Assembly (NCBI GenBank): GCA_039707465.1
Contig: CM077647.1
Coordinates: forward strand, 47,518,110 to 47,582,109
Direction: 5' to 3'
Source: Rhabdophis nuchalis
Taxonomy: Eukaryota; Chordata; Lepidosauria; Squamata; Natricidae
DNA: 64,000 nt
Position numbers and translations under genes: made by a program. Under the pieces are notes generated by a model that did no database searches, was not told where the DNA came from, and was given only the letters and a program-made list of their open reading frames with translations. Below are positions 1 through 9,880 of this stretch, piece after piece (the stretch's first letter is position 1; every line of letters begins with the position of its first letter).

Positions 1-149
1 CTTGAAAGCCATTATGCAAACTACAGCACGGAAAAACAATTGGTCTCTGGATAAGATGTGCTTGACTATTGACGTTACCAAAAAGAGTAGAGAAGATTAT
101 GGTCATCCACCAAGAGAAGGTGCATATATTTTTGGACTTTACATGGAAG
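1..149 (+). CDS. DNAH11: Axonemal dynein heavy chain, penultimate coding exon (partial at window edge)
   Basis: The frame starting at base 2 is open to the splice donor at 149/150 (GTAAGT) and encodes a peptide including [18 protein letters not shown] and [11 protein letters not shown]. This matches the C-terminal domain of outer-arm dynein heavy chains of the DNAH9/11/17 group. The exon leaves one base (G) to complete a Gly codon with the next exon. Dynein heavy chains are the ATP-driven motors of ciliary outer arms, and this region is the extreme C-terminal domain after the AAA ring. The choice of DNAH11 over its paralogues rests on the convergent CDCA7L-type gene next door, the arrangement seen in mammals. 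The 5' end of the exon may lie outside the window. Confidence 0.88.
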
Positions 150-897
150 GTAAGTTTATTAAATTTCTGTGTTACCTGTGATCTAGTTAGAGGGCCCACC
201 TGTAAAAATTGATCAATATCAGACATATCAAAAAGGATATTTTATTGAATCAGTGAAAGGTGTAGCAAGCTTTATGATTACAAGCAGTCCTGGACTTATG
301 ATCGCAATAGGGATCAGATCTTCCTAATTTAATTAACCCAACCCAATACTTTATGAATTTGTTTGCTGTTTCATTAAGCAACTCACTGTGGTCACTAAGT
401 GAATCACACAGCTGTTAAGCAAATTCATAGTTAATTCCATTAACTATGCTTCTTGGAAGTCCCCCGGGGAAAGTTATAAAGGATAACGTGACTCTGGGAC
501 AAGGCAATAACTATAAATACATGTCAGTTTGCCAAGCACTTTAATTTTGATTGTGTGACTTGCAGGGGAGTCCTAAGTGTGAGGATCATAACACTACTTT
601 TTTCAGCACCATCCTTGTGAATTGTTAAACCAATGGTCATTAGTCAAAGACTACCTGTGTTCACTATATAATAATACTATGAAATGAAGCACAATAGAGT
701 ATTCTGTACTTGCTGCTAAAAAAATTTCAGTGTTATCTTTTCAACAGCAAGCCCCACTATTTGTAAAAATAATACAGAATTAATATCAATAGGGCTTCAG
801 GCATACAACAAAGCACACAAATTGTGATTAATATTCTACCTAGCTAAATACATATTTTTGCCCTGCAGTAGTTAAAATGTGTATTTCTTGGTTGCAG
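150..897 (+). other. Last intron of DNAH11
   Basis: The donor GTAAGT is at 150 and the acceptor TTGGTTGCAG ends at 897. The intron joins phase-1 exons and is about 750 bp long. Its middle is filled by an old DNA-transposon copy. Confidence 0.85.
288..655. mobile_element. Decayed non-autonomous DNA transposon (Tigger-like MITE family)
   Basis: The sequence holds diagnostic pieces of the repeat seen more intact at 21.69-22.11 kb and 28.78-29.11 kb: 'cctggacttatgatcgcaat', 'cactaagtgaatcac', 'gactctgggacaaggcaat' and a terminal 'agactacctg'. These resemble an element that begins AGGTAGTCCTCGACTTA and ends with its complement. Coordinates are approximate. The superfamily name is by resemblance only. 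Confidence 0.55.
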
Positions 898-1145
898 GAG
901 CAAGATGGGACATGCAAACAGGAGTTGTAGCTGAAGCTCGTTTGAAGGATCTGACTCCAATGCTGCCAGTCATCTTTGCCAAAGCAATTCCAGTAGAGAA
1001 GCGAGAAACCAAGAACATTTACAAATGCCCAGTTTATAAAACTAAACTTAGAGGGCCCACCTACACATGGACTTTTAACTTAAAAACGAAAGAAAAGGCA
1101 TCCAAGTGGGTGCTTGCAGGAGTAGCCTTGCTTTTGGAAGTTTAG
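898..1145 (+). CDS. DNAH11: Axonemal dynein heavy chain, terminal coding exon
   Basis: The exon begins after the acceptor CAG at 895-897, completes a split Gly codon and runs 82 codons to the TAG stop at 1143-1145. The peptide starts [19 protein letters not shown] and ends [13 protein letters not shown], the closing strand of the dynein C-terminal domain. The block [11 protein letters not shown] and the string IYKCPVYKT are typical of outer-arm beta/gamma-type heavy chains. There is no frameshift or premature stop, so the 3' end of the gene looks functional. The reading frame can also be opened at an upstream ATG (879), but that lies in the intron and is not the true start. Only this tail of a protein of roughly 4,500 residues is in the window. 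Confidence 0.93.
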
Positions 1146-1196
1146 CAATATACTTGAAGGCACACATTTTTCTTACTTACAAGAAGGTATTCACAC

Positions 1197-1202
1197 ATTA
1201 AA
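1197..1202 (+). terminator. Candidate poly(A) signal (ATTAAA) of DNAH11
   Basis: ATTAAA lies 52 bases after the dynein stop codon, in AT-rich sequence. It is the first plausible signal on the + strand and would give a very short 3' UTR. Confidence 0.45.
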
Positions 1203-1253
1203 TCATCTATATTTCTATTTGAAATGACCACAGACAACCTTCAAGATAATGCT

Positions 1254-1259
1254 TTTATT
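1254..1259 (-). terminator. Candidate poly(A) signal (AATAAA) of the CDCA7L-type gene
   Basis: TTTATT on the + strand reads AATAAA on the - strand, about 1.2 kb beyond the CDCA7L stop. It lies within 60 bp of the candidate DNAH11 signal, so the two 3' ends would nearly abut or overlap. Confidence 0.45.
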
Positions 1260-2477
1260 GAATACTTGTCTATATTTACATTACTGCACATAGAAACAGT
1301 ACATATGTACAAGTGAACATGCAAAAGATTAAGTCACTGAATGAAACGTGTTACATATGTAATATGCAGATAAACCTTTGGTTCACCCCTCCCCACTTCA
1401 CCTGAGGGAATAACATTTCAAGTTTCCATAAGTGGCACACACGGTCTCAACCCAGACAGGACTTGTATGTATGCTGTAAAACCAATGCAAGTTGTTTTTA
1501 AAGTCACTTGTATGTTCTGTTTTGCATAGAAAAAGCAAAAAGTAAATATATAATATAGCTGTAATCAAAAACTTAAAGTATCTTAATTATAGCCAGAGAA
1601 TAAAATACATTAACTATGGTAACTACTTTAACTGGAGTGCAAAAATATAGAAAATTGCAATTTTGTAGGAAAAGCATATAGAACACTTAACTCTGCTGCC
1701 ACCTAGTGACCTTCTGTATTTTTGCAGCCTATAATTACCCTAAAAATATACTATTGAGAAATGTGCAGTTTTCTTTCATTTAATATTAACTAATAATAAT
1801 GAAAATAAACATGAATTAAATTTTAGCCTAAGTGAGTCAATTGTGAATGTGAAAACAGTCAACATCATGCCTGATGTGCAAAGACCTATGTAATATTGTT
1901 CTTGCTGTTTATTCTGTGAAACTCCTGGCCATACATTCAACTTTAAATCCAACAGAATGACAAATTTCAACAAATATATATTAGGACCAGGCTGGTCCTT
2001 CAAAAACAAAATGGCAGTTTAAGAAGCAACTTTTCCTGGACTTTTATAGCTGTTTCAGAAGCTGTTCTACTGTAAAATAGAATAAACAGTGATTTGGACT
2101 GCTTGTCTTCAGAAGTTTAAAGTCTGACTTAAATTACAAAGTCAATTTACCGTTTCAAATTTTCTATTGCTTTTACTAAATATTTTACTATTAATATTTC
2201 TAAATATTTTAGAATTTTATTTTTAAACTAAGTCTATAAAGAAAAATATTTTTAAACAGTAGATCATTTTATTATATGCAGGGAAATATTGCTGTTCCCA
2301 ATATTAACAGCCTTTTTCCATAGAAATATTTAATAAATCAAAAGTGGTTATTCCACATTTCTGAAATTATTTAAACATAAAGATTATAAATGAAAATTCA
2401 AGATTTAAATGTTTAACTAAATATAGTATATACATAAATCACCAAAATCAGAATTTTCACAGGTGTCTTGAGTGTTT
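1260..2477 (-). other. Probable 3' UTR of the CDCA7L-type gene
   Basis: This AT-rich stretch of about 1.2 kb has no recognisable transposon or ORF of interest. It lies between the CDCA7L stop codon and a - strand AATAAA. I infer it is UTR from position alone. Confidence 0.5.
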
Positions 2478-2511
2478 TCACTCACTTTCATTAAGGTCAC
2501 ACATTGGCATG
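2478..2511 (-). CDS. CDCA7L: CDCA7L terminal coding exon
   Basis: The acceptor TTATTGCAG ends at 2512. The exon completes a split Ser codon (AG|C), then encodes MPMCDLNESE and stops at TGA 2480-2478. It sits where the mammalian protein has its short acidic C-terminus (VKEYLES...). The tail sequence has diverged, as expected for the last residues. Confidence 0.82.
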
Positions 2512-3423
2512 CTGCAATAAAGAAGAAAAAGCAAAATGTTTAGAGTTTAAGAAAGAGAATGTAACTATTACAAATTCTATTTCAAAGAGCTATAATCCCA
2601 CCAATTGTATTGTTCCAGCTTCCAATGTAAATAGTAATTCACGACCTTTATAAGAAAAAAGCAAAACCATTAAGTGCATTCACAAAATTATTTTTCAAAA
2701 TGAAAAATCACTTAATTTTTGCAAAAATATTGGACAGTGTGTTAATAAAACATTCCTTCTAAATATTCTAAGACTCAGAGAACATGTCTCACTTTCTTTA
2801 AGATTCATTGAACTTAGTCTTCACTCTTGGTAGGCTTTAAAAATAGCTTATCCAGGCAAACCATTCTTATTAGATAAGTGTATAGGAGGAAAGAAATTCC
2901 TTATAGGACATGATGTGAGGATGGAATTGGATGAATGGGAAAGGAGAAACTGATTGTAACGTATATTAATATTGGCTGGAAAGAGTAGTCTTTGCCACCA
3001 CTCACCTAACAGCATGCTATCATTGCTCTTGGATAAAGAACTTAACTTCATGCAGTTGCCTGGTTCACAAAGGACTAAATAAGGAATATAAATATTCCAA
3101 CAAGCATACACTGTAAAGTAATCATAAGATCAACTAAGCAAAATTATTATTTGTGGAACTGCATGACTGCAGACTTTGTGAAAAATCTGTATCAACACAA
3201 ATCCAAACTCACTATCTACCCCAAAAGATAGTTTGGCATGGGGGGAAATGAGAGAAGCAGTAGGTATGCCACCCTGAAGAGAGGATGGAATATAAATCTA
3301 AATAAATAAAAGTAAAATAAACATAACAAGTTAGATTGTTCCATACGGTGATTTCTTAGAACTGACAATATTGGAAATACTTCTGATACAAACCACCCTA
3401 TAAAAATCTAGGTATAAACTTAC
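2512..3423 (-). other. CDCA7L last intron
   Basis: AT-rich intron with GT at 3423-3422 and AG at 2513-2512. I see no clear repeat apart from short AT-rich runs. Confidence 0.7.
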
Positions 3424-3560
3424 CTTTCAAGGTACTCCTTTACACTGCTATAACCATAAAGCTTTGCCAGGTGGATAAGTGTTCCGGTGGCACAGTAACC
3501 ATCACGTTTGCGACAGGAGCTGCAGTTACACACTCCACGGCAAGGAGGGCACAACCATTC
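3424..3560 (-). CDS. CDCA7L: CDCA7L zinc-finger exon, second half
   Basis: The peptide reads [20 protein letters not shown], then [26 protein letters not shown]. The CPPC, CNCSSC and YCATG cysteines are the second half of the CDCA7-type zinc finger and are all present. The acceptor AAG ends at 3561, the donor GTAAGT starts at 3423, and the exon ends in phase 2. Confidence 0.93.
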
Positions 3561-3606
3561 CTTAAAAATGGGAGAAGAGTATTAGTTCATCTGATAAGTA
3601 ATATGT

Positions 3607-4070
3607 TATCTTATTTATTTATTAATTAATTAAATTTTTATACCACCCTTCTCCCTTCAGGGACTCAGGGCGGTGTACAGGCGACAATAAAAATCAGTGG
3701 TATAAAATATAAAATACATAAAATATGTTTAAAAATATATTAAAAGGTTGGCCTGATTCTAAAAGCTTAATAAAACCCTACTAAAAACCATTTAAAAACT
3801 ACGCCAGGCCAGCCGCACGAAATAAATGGGTCTTCAAGACCCGACGGAAGAGGCACAGGTCCGTGGTTGTGCGTAGGTCGGTGGGTAGGTCATTCCAGAG
3901 GGCAGGAGCCGCCACAGAGAAGGCTCTCCCCCTAGGGGTCACCAGCCGACATTGCCTGGCCGACGGCACCCTGAGGAGGCCCTCTCTGTGGGAGCGAACT
4001 GGTTGGTGGGAGGTGTTTGGTAGCAGGAGGCGGTCTTGCAGGTAACCAGGTCCCTTATCACCCGTGTGGA
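3607..4070 (-). mobile_element. L2 LINE, 5'-truncated 3' end
   Basis: Reading the - strand, the C-terminal end of an L2 reverse-transcriptase ORF is visible (SHREGLLRVPSA, APALWNDLPTDLRT, LKTHLFRAAGLA). The 3' UTR ends 'ccctgagtccctgaaggg' and a TTTA/TTAA-rich tail lies at 3607-3640. It sits in a CDCA7L intron, just before the Helitron that starts at 4125. Confidence 0.85.
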
Positions 4071-4566
4071 CACCACAGAGTGAGCGGCTGCATAAAGACA
4101 TAGTGCTGCATGCTTCTGAAGTCATCTATATAAATAAAAATGTAAAATAGTTTGTACGAATCTACTAATCTCAAAAACTACTGAACCGATTTACACCAAA
4201 CTTTCACACAATGTAGCCAAGGACTTCCGATAATAGAATAGCTACTCATTTTGTGCCTAGCACGCGTGTGGCGTGTGCAAATTACACACAAAAAATGTAC
4301 CCACTGAAATGTGTTTTAACTTCCCTGTAGCCACGCCCATCAAACTGCTTTTCAACTGTCAGTGTTGGAAGAGGCCTCATACGGCGGCCTCTTGGGGCCA
4401 AAAAGGCCCTGGGATAGCAAACTCCCAGGTGGCCAATAGAGAGAGGGGGGGAGAAATACTGCTCAATACTGTTCTCTGAGGTAAAAACACGGAGGCAGGC
4501 AGCTGCTTTAAACTGTTTAATACGAACTGAACCAAACTGTAACAAAGAACCAGCCATCTGACAGCA

Positions 4567-4945
4567 AATATAGTTTAATAAAAGAGGGACTAGGGAAGAC
4601 ATGATAGCAGTCTTCCAATATCTCACGGGTTGCCCCAAAGAAGAGGGAGTCAAGCTATTCACCAAGGCACCTGAGGGCAGAACAAGAAGCAATGGGTGGA
4701 AACTAATCCAGGAGAGAAGCAACTTAGAACTGAAGGGAAATTTCCTGGCAGTGAGAACTATTAACCAGTGGAACAGCTTGCCACCAGAAGTTATGGATGC
4801 CCCAACACTGGATGTGTTTTTAAGAAGAGACTGGAAAACCATTTGTCTGACACGGTATGGGGTCTCCTGCTTGAGCAGCGGGGTTGGACTAGATGACCTC
4901 CAAGGTCCCTTCCAACTCTGTTATTGTATTATTGTATTACAGTAG
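4567..4945 (+). mobile_element. CR1 LINE 3' end
   Basis: It shows the typical CR1 3' region: 'gacatgatagcagtcttcca', 'aagaagagggagtcaag', 'ggttggactagatgacctcc', 'cttccaactctgttattg'. It ends in a TATTG-type pentamer tail. It is non-coding 3' UTR and heavily 5'-truncated. Confidence 0.88.
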
Positions 4946-4982
4946 GTAGGTAGATAGGGGAATAGAGAGACAGGGAGAAATA

Positions 4983-5660
4983 CAGTTTAATAAAAGAGGG
5001 ACGGGGAGACAGGATAGCAGCCTTCCAATATCTCAGAGGTTGCCACAAAGAAGAGGGAGTCAAGCCATTCTCCAAAGCACCTGAGGGCAGAACAAGAAAC
5101 GGGTGGAAACTAATCCAGGAGAGAAGCAACTTAGAACTGAGGAGAAATTTCCTGACAGTTAGAAAAATTAATCATTTGAACAGCTTGCCTCCAGAAGTTG
5201 TGAATGCCCCAACACTGGAAGTCTTCAAGAAGATGTTGGATAGCCATTGTCTGAAATGGTATAGGGCAGTGATGGCTAACCTTTTTTGGCTCACGTGCCA
5301 AAAGCAGGGGGAGTGCAGGGGTGATGTGCACAGATGTGCCACATCCATAATGCTATGTGCATGACCCCCTGCATTTGGCATGCTTTTTACGTCATCCCCA
5401 GGCTCCAGAGGCTTTATAGGAGGCTGGGGAGGGTGAAAACAGCCTTCCTCCACCTCCAGAGGGCAAAAAATGGCCTCAAAAGAAGGCCTAAATCAGCTGG
5501 CCAGGGCATACATACACACTGAAGCTGACAGGGCAATGCCTCGCGTGGCCTAATAAATGGTTCCATGTGCCACTTGTGGCACCCATGCCATAGGTTCGCC
5601 ATCATGGGTATAGGGCTTCCTGCCTAGGCAGGGAGTTGGACTAGATGACCCCCAAGGGAT
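4983..5660 (+). mobile_element. CR1 LINE 3' end, split by a hAT MITE
   Basis: This is the same CR1 3' segment as the preceding copy, interrupted at GTATAGGG by the MITE at 5267-5607. It resumes with 'cttcctgcctaggcaggg' and 'ttggactagatgacccccaa', then is cut off by minisatellite sequence. Confidence 0.87.
5267..5607 (-). mobile_element. hAT MITE (CAGTGATGGCGAACC family)
   Basis: The terminal sequences are cagtgatggctaacc and ggttcgccatcatg. The flanking 8-bp duplication is GTATAGGG at 5259-5266 and 5608-5615. By its internal order the copy is in reverse orientation relative to the 48379-48749 copy. It has no coding capacity. Confidence 0.85.
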
Positions 5661-5871
5661 AGATAGAGAGGGAGAAATAAGGTAGGTAGGTAGGTGGGTT
5701 GGGTGGAGGGAGGGAGGGAGGGAGGGAGGAAGGAAGGAAGGAAGGAAGGAACATGGTAGGTAGGTAGGTAGGTAGGTAGGTAGGTAGGTAGGTAGAGGGA
5801 GAAAGCAAGAAATACAATAGGTAAGTAGAGGGATAGACAGAGAGGGAGAAATACGGTAGGTAGGTAGGTGT
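5660..5871. repeat. Helitron-internal minisatellite / (GTAG)n and (GGAA)n tract
   Basis: Imperfect units of about 45-60 bp combine gtaggtaggtag, agagggatagatagagag and ggagaaatac with runs of ggga and ggaa. The same unit recurs at 6784-7150 and, inverted, at 38920-39410. Confidence 0.85.
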
Positions 5872-6783
5872 AATAATAAATAATAATAATAATATATTTT
5901 AATATATTTAATTTCTAGACCGCTCCCTCTCCCCAAGGGGACTCGGAGCGGTGCACAGGGAAATTAAGACAATAAATATATACAAAACAGTTAAAAACAG
6001 ATTAAACATAAGACCCTGCGCTAAAATTCCCCAAAACCAATCACTAAAACCCTAAACCCTATAATACTGTAATAAGAGGCTACCCTAGGCCGGCCAAGCA
6101 GAAAAAGTGCGTCTTCAATTTCAGACGGAAGGAACGGAGGTCCGTGGTAGTTCTAATATCGGGGGGGAGGTCGTTCCAGAGGGCAGGGCCCGCCACAGAG
6201 AGAGCCCTTCCCCTGGGCGTCGCCCGCTGACAAAGTCTACTGGACGGCACCCGGAGAAGTCCCTCTCTGTGGGAGCGAATCGGTCGTGAGGAAGTATGGG
6301 GCAGAATCCGATCCCGCAGATAGCTAGGTCCCGAGCCATGGAGCGCTTTAAAGATGATGACTAACACCTTGAAGCGCACCCGAAAAACTACAGGTAGCCA
6401 GTGCAGCTCGCGCAAGAGCGGTGTTACATGGGTGTACCTTGTGGTACCCATTATTGCTCGCGCGGCTGCATTCTGGACCAACTGCAGCCTCCGGGTGCAC
6501 CTCAAGGGGAGCCCCATGTAGAGAGAGTTACAATAGTCCAGTCGGGATGTCACGAGAGCATGAGTGACTGTGCGAAGGGCATCCCGGTCCAATAGGGGGC
6601 GCAACTGGCGAACCAGGCGAACCTGGTAAAACGCCCTCCTGGCCACGGCTGTCACTTGATCTTCCATGGACAGCCGGGAATCCAGGAGGACACCCAAGTT
6701 GCGCGCCGCATCCACAGGGGCAAGATGTTCGCCCCCTATGGCCAGCGATAGAGACAGCTGGTTGAACCGGGCAGCTGGAAACC
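5872..6783 (-). mobile_element. L2 LINE, 5'-truncated, with (TAA)n tail
   Basis: On the - strand about 211 codons of L2 RT C-terminus are open (ARNLGVLLDSRLSMEDQV, TSRLDYCNSLYMGLPLRC, PALWNDLPPDIRTTTDL, LKTHFF). The 3' UTR ends 'ctccgagtccccttgggg' and a TTA-type tail lies at 5872-5905. It was inserted into the Helitron minisatellite, which continues on both sides. Confidence 0.9.
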
Positions 6784-7150
6784 TGGTAGGTAGGTAGATA
6801 GAGGTAGAAAGAAAGAAATACAGTAGGTAGGTAGGTAGAGGGATAGATAGAGAGGGAGAAATACAGTAGTAGGTAAGTAGAGGGATAGACAGAGAGGGAG
6901 AAATATAGTAGGTAGGCAGGTAGGTAGATAGGGGGATAGATAGAGAGGGAAAAATACAGTAGGTAGGTAGGTAGGTAGGTAGGTGTATAGATAGATAGCG
7001 AGAAATACAGTAGGTAGGTAGGTAGAGGAATAGAGAAAGAGGGGGAAATATAGTAGGTAGGTAGATAGAGGGAGAAAGAAAGAAATACAGTAGGTAGGTG
7101 GGTAGAGGGATAGATAGATAGAGAGGGAGAAATACAGTAGGTAGGTAGGT
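6784..7150. repeat. Helitron-internal minisatellite, second block
   Basis: About seven to eight imperfect copies of a unit built from taggtaggtag, agagggatagatagagaggg and agaaatacag run up to the Helitron's 3' terminal region. It is the continuation of the 5660-5871 block after the L2 insertion. Confidence 0.88.
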
Positions 7151-7347
7151 TGGGCCTTATATGATGGTTGTGTGTATGTGTGCAGGTGTAGATCTACACA
7201 CAGATTGGTTGGCCATTTAACCAGACTGGGCCACAGCAACGCGTGGCCGGGTATAGCTAGTGTATAATAAAAGTAAAACAATCAGATCACCAATAACATT
7301 GTATCTCCCATTTCATTATCCCATAATTCAAGCAACTAGAGACTTAC

Positions 7348-7497
7348 TGGATTCAGAAGTGCTACTTTCACATCTTCTCCATAGCGATTACGGAGACATG
7401 GTCCACAGAACTGTCCCCGCACACCGGAACAGTCTTCATTATGACAGATCGTTTTTGTATCCATTGTCTTTTGGCGGCACTGATGGCATGTGGTTCC
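7348..7497 (-). CDS. CDCA7L: CDCA7L zinc-finger exon, first half
   Basis: The peptide starts [20 protein letters not shown] and continues to [25 protein letters not shown]. The CHQC, C-x4-C and CGPC cysteine pairs and the [17 protein letters not shown] core are diagnostic of the CDCA7-family zinc finger. The acceptor TATTAG ends at 7498, the donor GTAAGT starts at 7347, and the length is exactly 50 codons. Confidence 0.95.
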
Positions 7498-8337
7498 CTA
7501 ATAGTGGGACAAATGCTAATACTTTTATAAAGCCACTTCTGATACATATGAAGATAAATATGGTGCTTTTCATCAACCTATGCCTATTATTCTGATAAAG
7601 AATTTAACAAATTACTATTATCCCAAAACACAGATAATTATACTTTTTTTTGCTGGAATATTAAGAAGCTTTTTTCACAACTCCCAATACAAATGCATGT
7701 TTCAAACAAGGCAAGATGAATTAGCTAATACATTGAACTGGAGTGGAAAACCAATTTATAAAATGGAATTTGAAAAGCCTACTAACTCTATTGGTTCTAC
7801 AAAGCTGTAGCAATATTTCAGGTTTTACAAGGCAAAAACACTAAAACCAGCCCAAACTTAATTTAATGCTCACACTCATTTCTTTTTGGAGAGATAACTA
7901 TGATGGAAAAATTAGTATTATAAGTAATTCCAAACTACTACTACTACTTTTTTGCTTAAATTCCTGGAAAATATTTACTTCTTTTTTGAGGCAGGCACTT
8001 CTGCTAATACCTTGACAAGATAAATAATTTATTGGTAGTTATTTTACTGTCTGTGTTCTAAGAATTGTCAGTATAATTATAGACTGTAATTAAAATATTA
8101 AATACTTCACAGTACACCATGACAGTAGGGAAGATTAACCGTGTTTATGGGAAGGTGAAAGAACAAGTAATTCAACCAGTATAAATAATTCTGTGGCAGC
8201 TGGATCATTATATAAATGTAAAGATATCTCAAGAACATTGTGTACATAAAGACGGTGAAAAACTGATTTGATCTAAAACATTGCATTCAATTCAATGTTT
8301 GTCAAACTAAGCAAATTTATAAAGAAAACAAACCTAC
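7498..8337 (-). other. CDCA7L intron
   Basis: AT-rich intron with no recognisable repeat. Confidence 0.7.
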
Positions 8338-8466
8338 CCAAATCTTATGGTGGACCTTGTCTTTATTATTAAAAGCAGTTTGTTCTAGGTCGTCATTTGT
8401 TACAATCACTGATCGAAGTCCTGTAACTCTTACCGTTTTTCTTTTTTTGGGTGTTCCTAAAATATG
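8338..8466 (-). CDS. CDCA7L: CDCA7L exon before the zinc finger
   Basis: The reading frame has 43 codons starting HILGTPKKRKTVRVTGLRS and ending HHKIW. It contains a Lys/Arg-rich patch and the DDLE segment that precedes the zinc finger in the family. The acceptor used is TTTTTCTTATAG at 8467. The nearer TTTTAG at 8457 would break the frame, so it is rejected. The donor GTAGGT starts at 8337. Confidence 0.88.
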
Positions 8467-9212
8467 CTATAAGAAAAAGCAAAGGCAGCTTCAAACTCTG
8501 TTTTCAACTTGAAGACTTGCAGTCTAAATAGATTACCCACTAAAATATTTATATTTTTAATATGTAATGTTTATGCCTGTTTTGAGAGTAAGCCATTTTT
8601 AAAGAATTATCTAGTACAACAAAATCATCTATTATATTTAATTATAACTTGTTTCTTGAACCATAAAATTTAGATTTCATTACTTTACTATACATTTATT
8701 CTTTTTATGAGTAACTTCTCCGTTTTCTTCCTTGACTTATTTTTTCTGAAAATGTAATTCTCCCCTTTTAATTGACTGTATACTACAACTCAATAATTGC
8801 AGCACAAAGGATGAGAAAATATTTCAAAACTTTTTTATTTTATGAAATAAGAATTAAGTGCAATTCATTTGTATTTTGTGCTTTTTATAGATTGTCCTCC
8901 TGCCAAATCCAAAAATTCATTTTGTTTTCTTTTATACATCACCCATTTAAAATCCTGACATTGTTAGCACATTTTAAATAGAAAAATCTGAAAATAGCAT
9001 ATTTAAATTTCCAGAGGCAATTTAATGAAATTGCTTCTGGATCAGAATAGACAATGTGTGTTCTTCAATATATTTTGGACTATCCTTAACCTTCAAATGG
9101 CCCAAACATCTTACCAGTTTAATCCAAAGTCTATTGTATTAAAAATATTGTGATTGGAACTATAAACCACAAGACTTGCTACTTATTACCAGGACCAGGA
9201 TAGATCTTAGGC

Positions 9213-9348
9213 TAGGGGTGTCAAACTCGTGTCCCATGGGCCAGCTATGTCATACACAGCCATGCCCATCTGTTTTAGCAAAAGGGGAGGGAGTCACGAT
9301 ATGTGATGTGATGATGCAAGTTTGATACTTGCACTGGGCTATTCGCTT
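9213..9348. mobile_element. Short hAT-type MITE (GGGGTGTCAAACTC family), decayed
   Basis: It starts 'aggggtgtcaaactcg' and ends 'agtttgatacttgcactg', a rough inverted match. No clear target duplication was found. It belongs to the same family as 54415-54769. Confidence 0.5.
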
Positions 9349-9440
9349 AAACATTTAGCTCACGCTTGATAAGTTCCATCCTTGCTACTTGCTAATTACT
9401 CCTTGTTAAAATAAATCCAAAACATAATTTTGGTATGTAC

Positions 9441-9611
9441 CTCATTTAGTTTTCTCTTCATTAAGCTGTGATATGTTTCATTATCAACCCATTGCACAGG
9501 TGGGCTTCTTTCCACAGCAAAGTTTTCTGGGGGACGAGCATTCCTGATTGGGTTAGCTCGACGCTGTATTGGGTCTCTTGAAGATCTTTTCTTTAGTGCT
9601 TTCTTTCGCTT
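9441..9611 (-). CDS. CDCA7L: CDCA7L basic / RPPENF exon
   Basis: The 57 codons begin KRKKALKKRSSRDPIQRR, a likely nuclear localisation segment, and include NARPPENFAVE, which matches RPPEKFALE of human CDCA7L. It ends SLMKRKLNE. The donor GTACAT is weak. The acceptor TTTTAG ends at 9612 and lies about 10 nt after an 80-nt (TC)n run on the - strand. Confidence 0.92.
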
Positions 9612-9621
9612 CTAAAACAAA

Positions 9622-9628
9622 AGAGAGA

Positions 9629-9702
<74 letters not shown>
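9622..9702. repeat. (GA)n / (TC)n dinucleotide repeat
   Basis: About 40 nearly perfect GA units. On the transcribed strand they form a (CU)n tract right upstream of the exon 9441-9611 acceptor. Confidence 0.97.
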
Positions 9703-9708
<6 letters not shown>

Positions 9709-9846
9709 CTCTATGAACATATAGCCTGAAGCAGTAGCTTATCATGGTCACCTTTTTCAATCCACTTCAAATTCTTTTTTTTAAATTGCCTTTTATGACA
9801 CACTGCTAATTCCTGCACAATTTGGGAGAGTATGTAACAAGAACAG

Positions 9847-9847
<1 letters not shown>

Positions 9848-9880
<33 letters not shown>
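9848..9880. repeat. (AT)n repeat
   Basis: Short AT dinucleotide array with one interruption. Confidence 0.9.

Larger units (their letters stand above)
4125..7260 (+). mobile_element. Helitron (non-autonomous) carrying nested repeats
   Basis: The left end is TCTATATAAATAAAA preceded by A. The right end is a GC hairpin (the ggccac...gtggcc region) followed by GGTATAGCTAG and T. These match Helitron rules: a 5' TC, a 3' hairpin plus CTAG, and insertion between A and T with no target duplication. A second, inverted copy at 38838-40577 shares both ends, which fixes the boundaries. No Rep/helicase ORF is present. Inside are two CR1 pieces, a hAT MITE, a tetranucleotide/minisatellite block and an L2. 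The element lies in a CDCA7L intron. Confidence 0.8.

Noticed and set aside
879..897. ATG upstream of the last DNAH11 exon as an independent small gene start
   Set aside because: These bases are intron sequence up to the CAG acceptor. The frame continues from the preceding dynein exon.
8457..8466. Acceptor TTTTAG|GAACAC for the CDCA7L exon at 8338
   Set aside because: It breaks the frame with the upstream exon. TTTTTCTTATAG ten bases earlier has a better pyrimidine tract and keeps phase 0.
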